A stretch of 64,000 nt of DNA. Source: Chloroflexota bacterium (lineage in GTDB: Bacteria; Chloroflexota; Anaerolineae; B4-G1; DUEL01). The notes below the pieces were generated by a model. It saw only the letters and a program-made list of their open reading frames with translations. It searched no databases and was not told the DNA's origin. Below, one piece after another: positions 23,601 to 31,742 of the stretch (position 1 is the stretch's first letter; every line of letters begins with the position of its first letter). The position numbers and the translations under genes are program-made. The stretch is taken from NCBI GenBank assembly GCA_014874475.1, contig JADBJJ010000032.1, forward strand, positions 186,001 to 250,000, read 5' to 3'.

Positions 23601-24438
23601 TTTTCGTATTCCGCATTCTGTCAGCGGGTTTAAAGAATATCATCACATATTCGTGCTTGAAGATGTAATAACCGCCGGCCAGCGCGCGATAGCGCCAGAG
23701 GTTGTTCGTCCGCCCCTTGCCCCGTTCGTTGCCAGTGATGTTTTTGACCACGATGGCCTTAGACCGGAAGCCTGCCCGCTGACAACGCTCCAGGCAGTAG
23801 AAGCCCAGGGGAACCAGTTCTCCCCGCTCATACTTATCGCCAATGACCAGGACGGCGAAGCGGCCCGGCGCCAGCAGGTCAAATCCGTACCGGGCGACGG
23901 TCTCAAACCGATCCAGAAAGGTCTCCAGGTCCGGCGCGTTGGAGAGATCGGCAGCGCTCCCGGAGAAGCGGATAATGTCGTGATAGGGCGGGTGCAGGAT
24001 GAGCAGATGAGCGCAGTCAGTGCCCATCGTCCCCAACACATCCCGCACTCGCTGGACTGTCTCCGCCTGGGTGCTATCGCCCGGCAAGATGTGGATGTTC
24101 CGGTCCAGCAAGTCCGCGGGGATTTTCCTCCGGACGGTCTCCACCAGTTCCGGGTTCAATTCCACGCCGACGAAGCGGCGGTTCAGCCGCACTGCCTCTA
24201 TCGCACTGGTCCCAGAGCCCAGGAAGAGGTCCAGCACGACCTCGCCCTCCCGCGTGTAGCGCAGATAGGTCTGGGTGGCAATCTGGGGGACGAAGTTGCC
24301 GTGGTAATCCAGTTGGTGGCCGCCCGTGCGATCGCGCGCCTCAATGATCCAGAGGGAGTCTGTCCAAATGCAATCGTACTCCCGCCAGCGGGTGAGGTCA
24401 ATATCAGAGTGGGGAGCGCGCTTTGTCATCGGTCCCAT
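23590..24438 (-). CDS. Orphan DNA methyltransferase-like protein (N4/N6 type)
   Basis: 282 residues. SAM-binding motif VLDLFLGSGTSAIEAVRLNR with FVGVELNPELVE near residue 75, as in beta-class N4-cytosine/N6-adenine methyltransferases. The catalytic DPPY motif is LHPPYHDIIRFSG near residue 140, i.e. His replaces Asp. An N-terminal DCIWTDSLWIIEARD precedes the target region. No restriction enzyme gene is adjacent. It could be a solitary DNA modifier or act on RNA. The start is uncertain: a second in-frame ATG lies three codons downstream. Confidence 0.75.
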   Translation of the reverse strand: MGPMTKRAPHSDIDLTRWREYDCIWTDSLWIIEARDRTGGHQLDYHGNFVPQIATQTYLRYTREGEVVLDLFLGSGTSAIEAVRLNRRFVGVELNPELVETVRRKIPADLLDRNIHILPGDSTQAETVQRVRDVLGTMGTDCAHLLILHPPYHDIIRFSGSAADLSNAPDLETFLDRFETVARYGFDLLAPGRFAVLVIGDKYERGELVPLGFYCLERCQRAGFRSKAIVVKNITGNERGKGRTNNLWRYRALAGGYYIFKHEYVMIFFKPADRMRNTKNGP

Positions 24439-24444
24439 TCCGTT

Positions 24445-25029
24445 TTACGTACTCCGCCTTCCGTCTCCCTCGGCTTTCCAGAGCAGGAATCCCCCGACGG
24501 TCAACAGCAACAGGGTGATGGCGGTCCGGGCCAGGAAATCCTCGCTCGCGTCGGAGACCAGGCCCCCCAGGCCGATTCCGCCCAGGCCAACCAGCAACCA
24601 GCCGGTTCCCGGACACCAGGCGCGCCCAAGGATTCGCAAGTTCTCCCGACGCGCTGCGCGCACCCTGGCAGGGAGATACATCTTTCGCTCCCGGATCATC
24701 GCCAGATTCCGCTGCATAGCCTCATCGCCGAAGGCCCGGGACGTCTCCTGCAAGAAGCGGAAGCCGCCATAGAGGACACCCCCTAACCCCGCCAGGACCA
24801 TCAGGAATCCCGCCATTGCCCAGAAAGCCTCTCTCCACGCCATCCGCCGGATCAGTGGGCCCACCGTCTCCCTCCAAGCCGACCCGACCAGCGAGGCCAT
24901 AAACAGGAGGACCACCCCCCAGGCCAGGAGCCACTTAACCGTTCGCGGCCGCCCCCGGACACCCAGCAGGTAGAAGGCCGAGAATACAAACACGTAGGCC
25001 AGGATATAGGTCACGAATTCTTCCAGCAT
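24445..25029 (-). CDS. Unknown multi-pass membrane protein
   Basis: 194 residues with about five hydrophobic segments (near 5-25, 33-50, 68-92, 143-160 and 165-185) and a basic cytoplasmic loop at 105-135 (YLPARVRAARRENLRILG). No family recognised. Lies 10 bp after moeA and 6 bp before the methyltransferase, so probably in one minus-strand operon. Confidence 0.6.
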   Translation of the reverse strand: MLEEFVTYILAYVFVFSAFYLLGVRGRPRTVKWLLAWGVVLLFMASLVGSAWRETVGPLIRRMAWREAFWAMAGFLMVLAGLGGVLYGGFRFLQETSRAFGDEAMQRNLAMIRERKMYLPARVRAARRENLRILGRAWCPGTGWLLVGLGGIGLGGLVSDASEDFLARTAITLLLLTVGGFLLWKAEGDGRRST

Positions 25030-25039
25030 CTCCTGCTCG

Positions 25040-26281
25040 CTAACACCGTAACTCCCTCAGCAACAGCACCCGCACCTCCGCACCAGCGGGCAGGTGGTCT
25101 ACGTCCTCAGGGATGACGGCCAGACCGTCGGCCTGAACCAGCGAATATAGGATACCAGAGCCCTGGTCGCCGGTGAGGGTCGCCTCCCACCCTGTGGGCG
25201 TCTCCCGCAACTGTACCCGCAGGTAGTGGCGACGGCCATCTTTGCGCAGGATCGGGTCGGCCAGACGGGCTCGCACTTCGGGCCAGGGCCAGCGGGTGAA
25301 CCCCTGCATCTTCAGCAGGGCTGGGCGGACGAAGAGTTCCGTCGCAATCATTGCCGAGACGGGATTCCCCGGCAGGCCGACCAGCGGCACCCCTCCGACG
25401 ACGCCGAAAGCCATTGGCCGCCCCGGCTTCATACTCAGCGACCAGAAGCGCATCTCCCCTTCCGCCGCCAGTACCTGCTTGACCAGGTCAAAGTCGCCGA
25501 TAGAGACCCCGCCGGAAGTAACGATGAGGTCGGCCTGCTCCGCCAGCGCGCGGCGGACTCCTTCCCGGATGAGCGCTTCTTCATCGCGGGCGACGCCCAG
25601 GAGGAGGGGGATGCCGCCGTACTGGCGCACCTGCGCGGCGACGGTGTAGGAGTTAGCATCCCGAATCTGGCCCGGGCCGGGAGTCTCCCAGGGCGGGACG
25701 ACCTCGTCGCCGGTGGCCAGAATCGCCACCCGGGGCCGCCGGACCACAGCGACCTCTATCCGGCCCAGCGCGGCCAGCATGCCGATTTCCTGGGGGCGCA
25801 GGACATGACCCGGGGAGAGGACAACCTGACCCGCCCGCACATCCTCCCCGGCCTCCCGGACGTTGGTTCCGGAGCGAGTTTCCCGCAGGACCTCCACCCA
25901 TTCGCCATCCAATCGGGTATGCTCAAAGGGGACGACGGTATCGGCCCCCGCCGGAATCGGTGCGCCGGTCATGATGCGGACTGCGGTGCCTGGCCCCACT
26001 TCCAACGGGCAGAGGCGGCCTGCTGGCGCCTCCCCGATCACCCGCAGACGGGCTGGCGCCTGTGTCACGTCGGCGGCGCGGATAGCGTAGCCATCCATCG
26101 CCGAGTTGGGAAGCGGCGGGATGTCCCGGTCTGCCGTCACCTCCTCCGCCAGCACCCGCCCCAACGCCTCCAGAATCGGCACCTGCTCCGACTCCAGCAC
26201 CCGCACCGTCGCCAGAATCTGCTCCAGCGCCTCCTCCACCCTCAGCACCGGTCTCCGCTCATCCTGCACCCTTCCATCCAC
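25040..26281 (-). CDS. moeA: Molybdopterin molybdenumtransferase MoeA
   Basis: 413 residues from a GTG at 26281 with GGAGGGG 5 nt upstream; an ATG nine codons earlier lies in a repeat array and is less likely. MoeA inserts molybdate into adenylylated molybdopterin. Seen: RDIPPLPNSAMDGYAIRA near 60, IMTGAPIPAGADTVVP near 110, VAILATGDEVVPP near 185, the MPT-binding VTSGGVSIGDFDLVK near 255, and the active-site MKPGRPMAFG and GLPGNPVSAM near 290-310. Followed closely by a membrane protein. Pairs with mogA upstream. Confidence 0.95.
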   Translation of the reverse strand: MDGRVQDERRPVLRVEEALEQILATVRVLESEQVPILEALGRVLAEEVTADRDIPPLPNSAMDGYAIRAADVTQAPARLRVIGEAPAGRLCPLEVGPGTAVRIMTGAPIPAGADTVVPFEHTRLDGEWVEVLRETRSGTNVREAGEDVRAGQVVLSPGHVLRPQEIGMLAALGRIEVAVVRRPRVAILATGDEVVPPWETPGPGQIRDANSYTVAAQVRQYGGIPLLLGVARDEEALIREGVRRALAEQADLIVTSGGVSIGDFDLVKQVLAAEGEMRFWSLSMKPGRPMAFGVVGGVPLVGLPGNPVSAMIATELFVRPALLKMQGFTRWPWPEVRARLADPILRKDGRRHYLRVQLRETPTGWEATLTGDQGSGILYSLVQADGLAVIPEDVDHLPAGAEVRVLLLRELRC

Positions 26282-26396
26282 GCTTCCCCTCCACCGTTCA
26301 CTTCTCACATCTCACTTTCCACTTTCCACGTCTCACCTTGTCTCACCTTTCACTGTCCACGTTTCACGTTCTTCACCCTTCACGTGCTCCGTCTCC
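26272..26396. repeat. Degenerate heptamer repeat array [T/C]TCAC[G/T/C]T, copy 1
   Basis: A run of about fifteen TTCACGT-like heptamers (TTCACTT, CTCACAT, CTCACTT, TCCACTT, TCCACGT, CTCACCT, TTCACTG, TTCACGT ...). It separates mogA from moeA, and the last ~20 codons of mogA are read from it. Confidence 0.75.
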
Positions 26397-26869
26397 TCCC
26401 CCCGGGCCATCTGGACGGCATGGGGAAGAACGGGAGCCAGCACCTCCATTCCCTCCTGCACTGCCCGAGGGCTTCCCGGCAGGTTGATGATGAGAGTCCG
26501 GCCGCGCAGCCCGGCGACGCCCCGGGAGAGGACGGCCTGGGGGGTGCGGCGATACCCCTCCCAGCGCAGCACCTCCGCCAGTCCTGGCGCCTCCCGCTCC
26601 AAGACGCCGAGCGTCGCCTCAGGGGTATGGTCGCGCGGGGTGAAACCGGTCCCGCCGGTCGTCAACACCACATCCACCTTCAAGTCGTCGGCCAGGTGGA
26701 CCAGCATCCGCTGAATCTGCTCTGGCTCGTCCGGGACAATGGTCTGGGCCACCACTTCGGCGCCTGCCGAGCGCAGCAGGTCCGCCAGTAGCGGCCCGCT
26801 GACGTCCTCCCGCTCCCCGGCGTAGCCCTTATCGCTGACGGTCACCACAGCAGCACGAAACACAGGCAC
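26333..26869 (-). CDS. mogA: Molybdopterin adenylyltransferase (MogA/MoaB family)
   Basis: 178 residues. Adenylates molybdopterin before MoeA acts. Seen: AAVVTVSDKGYAGEREDVSG, LTTGGTGFTPRDHTPEATL near 90 (GGTGxxPRDxTPEA), and IINLPGSPRAVQEGMEVL near 130. The last 20 residues (EHVKGEERETWTVKGETR) are hydrophilic and come from the heptamer repeat, so the natural end may have been extended by repeat insertion. Start is GTG with AGGGGGA upstream. Forms a cofactor unit with moeA. Confidence 0.92.
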   Translation of the reverse strand: MPVFRAAVVTVSDKGYAGEREDVSGPLLADLLRSAGAEVVAQTIVPDEPEQIQRMLVHLADDLKVDVVLTTGGTGFTPRDHTPEATLGVLEREAPGLAEVLRWEGYRRTPQAVLSRGVAGLRGRTLIINLPGSPRAVQEGMEVLAPVLPHAVQMARGEETEHVKGEERETWTVKGETR

Positions 26870-26954
26870 TCCCCCTGAAGATGATCAACGAGAGACTCCA
26901 GATCAGGTTCCCCTATCCGCAAGTTGATTATATCCGTACTGTCCGGTTCAGCAA

Positions 26955-27034
26955 GTACAAATCATGCCTCACTTTTCACCCCTCCCATTTCACGTTTCCC
27001 CCTTTACGTCTCACGCTTCACCCTTCACCCTTGC
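26955..27034. repeat. Degenerate heptamer repeat array, copy 2
   Basis: TTCACCC, TTCACGT, TTTACGT, CTCACGC, TTCACCC, TTCACCC and relatives between mogA and the thr promoter. Same orientation as copy 1; the two arrays flank mogA. Confidence 0.7.
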
Positions 27035-27073
27035 GGCAGCAGAATCGCTATAGAAAAACATCTGGCGGGCCTC

Positions 27074-27101
27074 TTGACAATTTCCCGAGACAATGTACAA
27101 T
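27074..27101 (+). promoter_or_regulatory. Promoter of the threonine operon
   Basis: TTGACA (27074-27079), 16-nt spacer, TACAAT (27096-27101). The leader-peptide ATG follows 8 nt later, so the mRNA is predicted to be leaderless. Confidence 0.75.
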
Positions 27102-27109
27102 TTTCTCCG

Positions 27110-27208
27110 ATGGAGACGAACCTGCTGATCCGATTGTCGCAGATTTTTGGACTCGTCCATCGGACGATGATTACCACTACCACGACTGAGCCGCCGCCCG
27201 ACGGGTGA
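27110..27208 (+). CDS. thrL: Threonine-rich leader peptide of thr operon
   Basis: 32 codons ending in MITTTTTEPPPDG. Six of the eight codons from 19 to 26 are threonine (ACG, then ACC ACT ACC ACG ACT). No Shine-Dalgarno; the start is 8 nt after the -10 box. It lies 39 nt upstream of a terminator hairpin and just before threonine synthase and homoserine kinase. This is the classical layout of translation-coupled transcription attenuation: ribosome stalling on Thr codons when charged tRNA-Thr is scarce should prevent the terminator. The pausing and antiterminator pairings were not resolved by eye. Mechanism inferred by analogy with enterobacterial thrL. Confidence 0.78.
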   Translation: METNLLIRLSQIFGLVHRTMITTTTTEPPPDG

Positions 27209-27247
27209 GCGGACGGCAGGTCGTGTAAGCCGTACTGGGTATAGAAC

Positions 27248-27281
27248 AGGCCTCCGAGACCGCTCTCGGAGGCCTTTTTTT
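27248..27281 (+). terminator. Attenuator terminator before thrC
   Basis: Perfect 12-bp stem AGGCCTCCGAGA / TCTCGGAGGCCT with loop CCGC, followed by seven T. It is upstream of thrC, not after a gene, so it can only act as an attenuator. Confidence 0.92.
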
Positions 27282-27300
27282 ATCCGTTCAGGAGGAAGCC

Positions 27301-28359
27301 ATGTCCGAATATCAAGGAGTCCTTCACCGATATAGCGAGATGCTTCACCTGCCCCCCGGGACTCGTCCGATTACATTATTGGAAGGAAATACGCCCCTCA
27401 TCCCTGCCCCCCGTCTGGCCGAACAACTGGGAGGAGGATTTGAGTTATATATCAAATACGAAGGCCTGAACCCCACTGGCTCATTCAAAGATCGGGGAAT
27501 GACGGCCGCCATCAGCGCTGCGGTCGGGGAGGGAGCGCGGGTGGTCATCTGTGCCTCCACAGGCAACACCGCCGCCTCCGCTGCCGCCTACGCTGCTAGG
27601 GCCGGTCTGCGCGCCGTCGTCCTGATCCCTCAGGGTAAGGTCGCCGCTGGCAAATTGGCCGGCGCGATCGCCTACGGTGCCCAGGTCCTTCAGGTGGAGG
27701 GCTCCTTTGACGACGCCCTACAAATAGTCGTTGAAATATCCCAAAAGCACCCGATTTGTCTGGTGAACTCCCTGAACCCCTATCGGATTGAAGGGCAGAA
27801 AACGGCTGCTTTTGAAATCTGCGACCGGCTGGGCACGGCGCCCGAATGGCTCTGCCTGCCCGTGGGCAATGCAGGCAACATCACTGCCTACTGGGCCGGA
27901 TTTCGGCAGTACGATGCCCTGCGCGGCACCGGCCTCCCCCACCTGTTGGGTGTCCAGGCTGCAGGCGCCGCCCCTTTGGTCCTCGGCCACCCAGTGGAGC
28001 GGCCGGAGACGGTCGCAACGGCCATCCGCATTGGCCGACCCGCCCGGGGGGAACAGGCGCTCCAGGCTGCCGAGGAATCGGGGGGACGGATCATCGCGGT
28101 GACGGACGAAAAAATCCTGAGCATGCAACGCCTTCTGGCCGCCACTGAGGGTATCTGGGTGGAACCGGCTTCTGCGGCAGGTCTGGCAGGACTGGCTCAC
28201 GAAATAGCCACCGGACGGTTGAGAGTCCGAAGCCAGCGGGTGGTCGCCGTCTGCACCGGCCACGGCTTGAAAGACCCCGACATCGTCATCCAATGGGTCA
28301 GCAAGCCCCTGAGCATCCCGCCCCGCATAGACCTTCTGGAGGAGGTGCTGGCGCTATGA
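27301..28359 (+). CDS. thrC: Threonine synthase
   Basis: 352 residues. PLP-dependent conversion of O-phosphohomoserine to threonine. Seen: LLEGNTPLIPAPRL near 30, the PLP lysine in NPTGSFKDRGM near 60, ASTGNTAASAAAYAARAG near 85 and the cofactor phosphate loop PVGNAGNITAYWAGF near 190. Short single-domain bacterial type. GGAGGAAGCC precedes the ATG. Stop overlaps the thrB start as ATGA. Controlled by the attenuator just upstream. Confidence 0.97.
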   Translation: MSEYQGVLHRYSEMLHLPPGTRPITLLEGNTPLIPAPRLAEQLGGGFELYIKYEGLNPTGSFKDRGMTAAISAAVGEGARVVICASTGNTAASAAAYAARAGLRAVVLIPQGKVAAGKLAGAIAYGAQVLQVEGSFDDALQIVVEISQKHPICLVNSLNPYRIEGQKTAAFEICDRLGTAPEWLCLPVGNAGNITAYWAGFRQYDALRGTGLPHLLGVQAAGAAPLVLGHPVERPETVATAIRIGRPARGEQALQAAEESGGRIIAVTDEKILSMQRLLAATEGIWVEPASAAGLAGLAHEIATGRLRVRSQRVVAVCTGHGLKDPDIVIQWVSKPLSIPPRIDLLEEVLAL

Positions 28360-29321
28360 AAGTTGTCCACGTTCGTGTACCCGCCACTACTGCCAACTTA
28401 GGACCGGGCTTTGACGCTCTCGGTATGGCGCTGAGCCTGTGGAATGAGGCGAGTTTCATCCAGACTGGCGACTCTTCTATCGGCATTCAGGTACATGGGG
28501 AAGGTGAGCAGACCCTGCCCTCCGACGAACGGAATCTCGTCCTGGCCGCGGCTCTCCAACTGTATGCTCTGGTGGGGGCATCCCCAGCAGGGATTCGGGT
28601 TTATTGCTTCAACCGCATCCCTCTGGCTTCGGGCCTGGGCTCCAGTTCTGCCGCTATGCTCATCGGCCTGCTGGGAGCCAACCACCTGCTGGGTCAACCT
28701 CTATCGCCTGAAGAAGTGCTCATCCTGGCCGCTCAAAACGAGGGCCATCCGGATAACGTGGCTCCGGCCTTGATGGGCGGACTGGTCGCCGCCGTCCTCC
28801 AGGGAGAAAAGGTCATCGCGCGCCGATGGCCGGTCAAACCTATGGCAGTGACCATTGTTCTCCCCGATTTCCCTTTTCCTACCCGGGTCGCGCGGGCCGT
28901 TTTGCCCTCTTTGATCCATCTTCAGGATGCGATCCACAATTTAGGGCGCGTCCCTCTGGTGTTGTGGGCACTGGAGAAGGGAGACCTGAGCCTGCTGAGA
29001 GAGGTAATGGACGACCGGCTCCACCAGCCGTATCGGCTACCGTTGATCCCCGGAGCGCAGGCCGCGATGGAGGCCGCTCAGGAAGCAGGAGCGGCGGTCG
29101 CCCTTTCCGGCGCCGGCCCGGCTCTCATCGCCTTTTCCGCCCAACATCAGCCAGCCATCGGCGAGGCAATGCAACGCGCGTTCTGGCAGGCTGGTCTTTC
29201 ATCCCGTGTCTTCCACCTGCGGGTCAGCCATCAGGGTGCAGTGGTGCAGGTGAGAGATTATCCCCACGTGTCGGAGAAAACTCCGCCCTACCTGTTCCGC
29301 ACCTCTCGGCTAACCGAATAG
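28356..29321 (+). CDS. thrB: Homoserine kinase (GHMP family)
   Basis: 321 residues. ATP-dependent phosphorylation of homoserine. Seen: VRVPATTANLGPGFDALGMA at the N-terminus, the GHMP loop IPLASGLGSSSAAMLIGLLG near 95, VAPALMGGLVA near 140 and SGAGPALIAFS near 255. ATG overlaps the thrC stop (ATGA), so the two are translationally coupled. Supplies thrC with substrate. Confidence 0.97.
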   Translation: MKVVHVRVPATTANLGPGFDALGMALSLWNEASFIQTGDSSIGIQVHGEGEQTLPSDERNLVLAAALQLYALVGASPAGIRVYCFNRIPLASGLGSSSAAMLIGLLGANHLLGQPLSPEEVLILAAQNEGHPDNVAPALMGGLVAAVLQGEKVIARRWPVKPMAVTIVLPDFPFPTRVARAVLPSLIHLQDAIHNLGRVPLVLWALEKGDLSLLREVMDDRLHQPYRLPLIPGAQAAMEAAQEAGAAVALSGAGPALIAFSAQHQPAIGEAMQRAFWQAGLSSRVFHLRVSHQGAVVQVRDYPHVSEKTPPYLFRTSRLTE

Positions 29322-29338
29322 CCGATTTCCTTAAAACA

Positions 29339-29367
29339 TTGGCGCAGTCGCCAAAACACGGTATAAT
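29339..29367 (+). promoter_or_regulatory. Promoter of mutase subunit-meaB operon
   Basis: TTGGCG (29339-29344), 17-nt spacer, TATAAT (29362-29367), about 70 nt before the start codon. Confidence 0.65.
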
Positions 29368-29436
29368 TATCCCGCAAGCCGGGCTCATATGCCCCACTTG
29401 TCCACCTGGTCACTTGCCCGCGTGCAGGAGGCATCA

Positions 29437-29835
29437 ATGGGAGAACGAATTCGGGTTCTGATTGCCAAACCCGGCCTGGATGGCCACGACCGGGGCGCCA
29501 AAGTGGTCGCCCGCGCCCTGCGGGACGCCGGTATGGAGGTCATCTACACTGGCCTGCGGCAGACGCCGGAGATGATTGTGGAGGCTGCCCTGCAGGAGGA
29601 CGTGGACGCGGTGGGACTTTCCATCCTCTCCGGCGCCCACATGACGCTGGTCCCGCGCGTCATCCAGGGACTGAAGGAGGCCGGCCTGGACCACATTCGG
29701 GTCTTCGTCGGCGGCATCATTCCCGATGAGGACGTCCCCGCACTCAAAGAGGCTGGCGTGGAGGCCATCTTCGGCCCCGGCACCTCCACCCAGACCATCG
29801 TGGAGGCTGTCCGTCGGGCCTGTGGTGAGGGTTGA
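29437..29835 (+). CDS. Methylmalonyl-CoA mutase B12-binding (C-terminal) subunit
   Basis: 132 residues forming only the cobalamin-binding domain of methylmalonyl-CoA mutase: [20 protein letters not shown] holds the DxHxxG cobalt-ligand motif, then [13 protein letters not shown] and [11 protein letters not shown], and [10 protein letters not shown]. The catalytic barrel must be a separate protein, as in other split mutases of archaea and Chloroflexota. The ATG at 29437 is chosen because AGGAGG is just upstream. meaB follows with a TTGA overlap. Confidence 0.93.
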   Translation: MGERIRVLIAKPGLDGHDRGAKVVARALRDAGMEVIYTGLRQTPEMIVEAALQEDVDAVGLSILSGAHMTLVPRVIQGLKEAGLDHIRVFVGGIIPDEDVPALKEAGVEAIFGPGTSTQTIVEAVRRACGEG

Positions 29836-30785
29836 CTGTGGAACTGGTCCCCCGGATTCTGGAAGGCGACCGGCGAGCACTGGCGCGCCTGATTTCGCTG
29901 ATTGAGGACAACGGCCCTCCGGCCCAGGCAGCCCTGGCGGCCCTGCACCCGCATACCGGCCGCGCGCACATCGTCGGCGTCACGGGCGCCCCTGGCACCG
30001 GCAAGTCCACCCTGGTCAACGAACTGGCCAAGGGCTTCCGCCGGCGCGGAGCGACGGTGGGCATCGTCGCTGTGGACCCCACCAGTCCCTTCACCGGCGG
30101 CGCGCTCCTGGGCGACCGGGTGCGTATGCGGGACCTGGCCGGCGACCCCGGCATCTTCATCCGCAGCATGGCAACCCGGGGAAGTCTGGGCGGACTGGCC
30201 CGCGCGACCGGCGACGTGGTTAAAGTCCTGGACGCCGCCGGTTTCGCCGTCGTCCTGGTGGAGACGGTGGGCGTCGGGCAGGCCGAAGTAGATATCGCCC
30301 GCACTGCCCACACCACGATCGTTGTAGAGGCCCCGGGCCTGGGCGACGACGTCCAGGCCCTGAAGGCTGGCCTTATGGAGATTGCGGACATCCTGGTGGT
30401 GAACAAGGCCGACCGGCCCGGCGCCGCCCAGACCGCCCGCGCGCTGGAGGTGGCGCTGGAACTGGGCCGGAATAACACCGGGCCCGGAAAGAGCGCGGGC
30501 TGGAGGCCCCCCGTCCTCAAAACCGTCGCACTGGACGGGAACGGCGTGGCGGAGGTGCTGGAGGCCATCGCGGCCCATCGGGCCTACCTGGAATCCAGCG
30601 GCCTCTGGAACTACCGGGAACAGGAGCGGGCTCGCGCTGACCTGATCGGCGCCCTGGAGCGGGAAATGCTGGCCCGCCTGCTGGCCCGGATGGGCGAGGC
30701 AGCGCTGGAGGAATGGACCGCGCGCATCGTCCGCCGCGAAGCAGACGTCTACACCGCCGTCCAGGCTATGCTGGAGAGCCTCTGA
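29832..30785 (+). CDS. meaB: MeaB/ArgK-family GTPase, mutase chaperone
   Basis: 317 residues. G3E-family GTPase that protects and reloads B12 in methylmalonyl-CoA mutase. Seen: P-loop [20 protein letters not shown] near 50, [19 protein letters not shown] near 85, the switch [17 protein letters not shown] near 140, and [10 protein letters not shown] near 190 (NKxD). Start TTG overlaps the mutase stop; a GTG two codons on is an alternative. Together with the gene before it, part of the propionyl/methylmalonyl-CoA route. Confidence 0.95.
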   Translation: MTVELVPRILEGDRRALARLISLIEDNGPPAQAALAALHPHTGRAHIVGVTGAPGTGKSTLVNELAKGFRRRGATVGIVAVDPTSPFTGGALLGDRVRMRDLAGDPGIFIRSMATRGSLGGLARATGDVVKVLDAAGFAVVLVETVGVGQAEVDIARTAHTTIVVEAPGLGDDVQALKAGLMEIADILVVNKADRPGAAQTARALEVALELGRNNTGPGKSAGWRPPVLKTVALDGNGVAEVLEAIAAHRAYLESSGLWNYREQERARADLIGALEREMLARLLARMGEAALEEWTARIVRREADVYTAVQAMLESL

Positions 30786-30879
30786 CGGCCAGAAAGCCCT
30801 TGTATACGAACTGCATCAATCCTGAATTTCTGAATCGGTTAAGACACCCCATTACCCGTTTACCCGTCTACCTGATGCT

Positions 30880-31695
30880 ATGAACATCCTCATCTCCGTT
30901 GACATGGAAGGCATCTCCGGCGTCGTGGCGATGGACCACGTCCGCGCGGAGCATAAAGAGTACGAGCGTTTCCGCAAACTGATGACTGCGGAAGCCAACG
31001 CGGCCATTGAGGGCGCCCTGGAAGGCGGCGCCACCCGCATCGTCGTCAACGACAGCCATGCCGGAATGACCAATCTCCTCATTGAGGACCTGCATCCGGC
31101 AGCAGAACTCATCTCCGGCAGCCCCAAGCCGCTGGAGATGATGCAGGGTATCGGCCCGGACATAGACGCCGTCTTCCTGATCGGCTATCACGGCGCTTCG
31201 GGCCTGGCGGGCGCTGTTCTGGAGCACACTTGGAGCCGGCGCGTCGTGGAGGCGCAGTTGAACGGCCGACGGGTAGGAGAAGCGGGCCTGAATGCCGCCC
31301 TCGCGGGCAGTTTCGGCATCCCAGTGGTCCTGGTCACCGGCGACCGGGCTGTGACCGAAGAAGCCCGGGCCCTGCTGGGCGACATAGAGACCGTCGCCGT
31401 TAAGGACGGCATCACCCGCACCGCCGCCCGCTGTCTGCACCCGGAGACGGCCCGCCGCCTCATTCGCCAGGCGGCCGCGCGCGCCCTGAACCGGACCATC
31501 CCCCCGCTGACGCTCCCCACGCCGATCACTCTGCGGGTGGTCTTTCTGAGCGCGCTCCACGCCGACATGGCCCTGCTGGTCCCCGGCGTCCGCCGGATAG
31601 ACGGCCGCACCGTAGAGTGGACCGGCGACGATATGCCCACCGTCTACCAGGTCTGGGTCGCTATGAACGCCCTCGCCTCCACCGTAGACCGATAG
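30880..31695 (+). CDS. dppA: M55-family D-aminopeptidase (DppA-like)
   Basis: 271 residues. Zinc D-aminopeptidase of peptidase family M55. Seen: [17 protein letters not shown] (metal-binding D-x-E), [17 protein letters not shown] near 65 and [19 protein letters not shown] near 105 with conserved histidines, and [18 protein letters not shown]. Likely cytoplasmic cleavage of D-amino-acid peptides from cell wall turnover. No strong Shine-Dalgarno. The 94-bp gap upstream contains nothing clear. gyrA follows 47 bp on. Confidence 0.92.
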   Translation: MNILISVDMEGISGVVAMDHVRAEHKEYERFRKLMTAEANAAIEGALEGGATRIVVNDSHAGMTNLLIEDLHPAAELISGSPKPLEMMQGIGPDIDAVFLIGYHGASGLAGAVLEHTWSRRVVEAQLNGRRVGEAGLNAALAGSFGIPVVLVTGDRAVTEEARALLGDIETVAVKDGITRTAARCLHPETARRLIRQAAARALNRTIPPLTLPTPITLRVVFLSALHADMALLVPGVRRIDGRTVEWTGDDMPTVYQVWVAMNALASTVDR

Positions 31696-31742
31696 AGCGC
31701 CCCAGGGCCAGAAAAATCGCCGATGCTTTGATCCCGGTTCCT

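Noticed and set aside
26881-27109. Frame overlapping the heptamer array and thr promoter
   Set aside because: Low-complexity reading of repeats without a Shine-Dalgarno; it merges with the leader peptide frame only because that frame stays open upstream.
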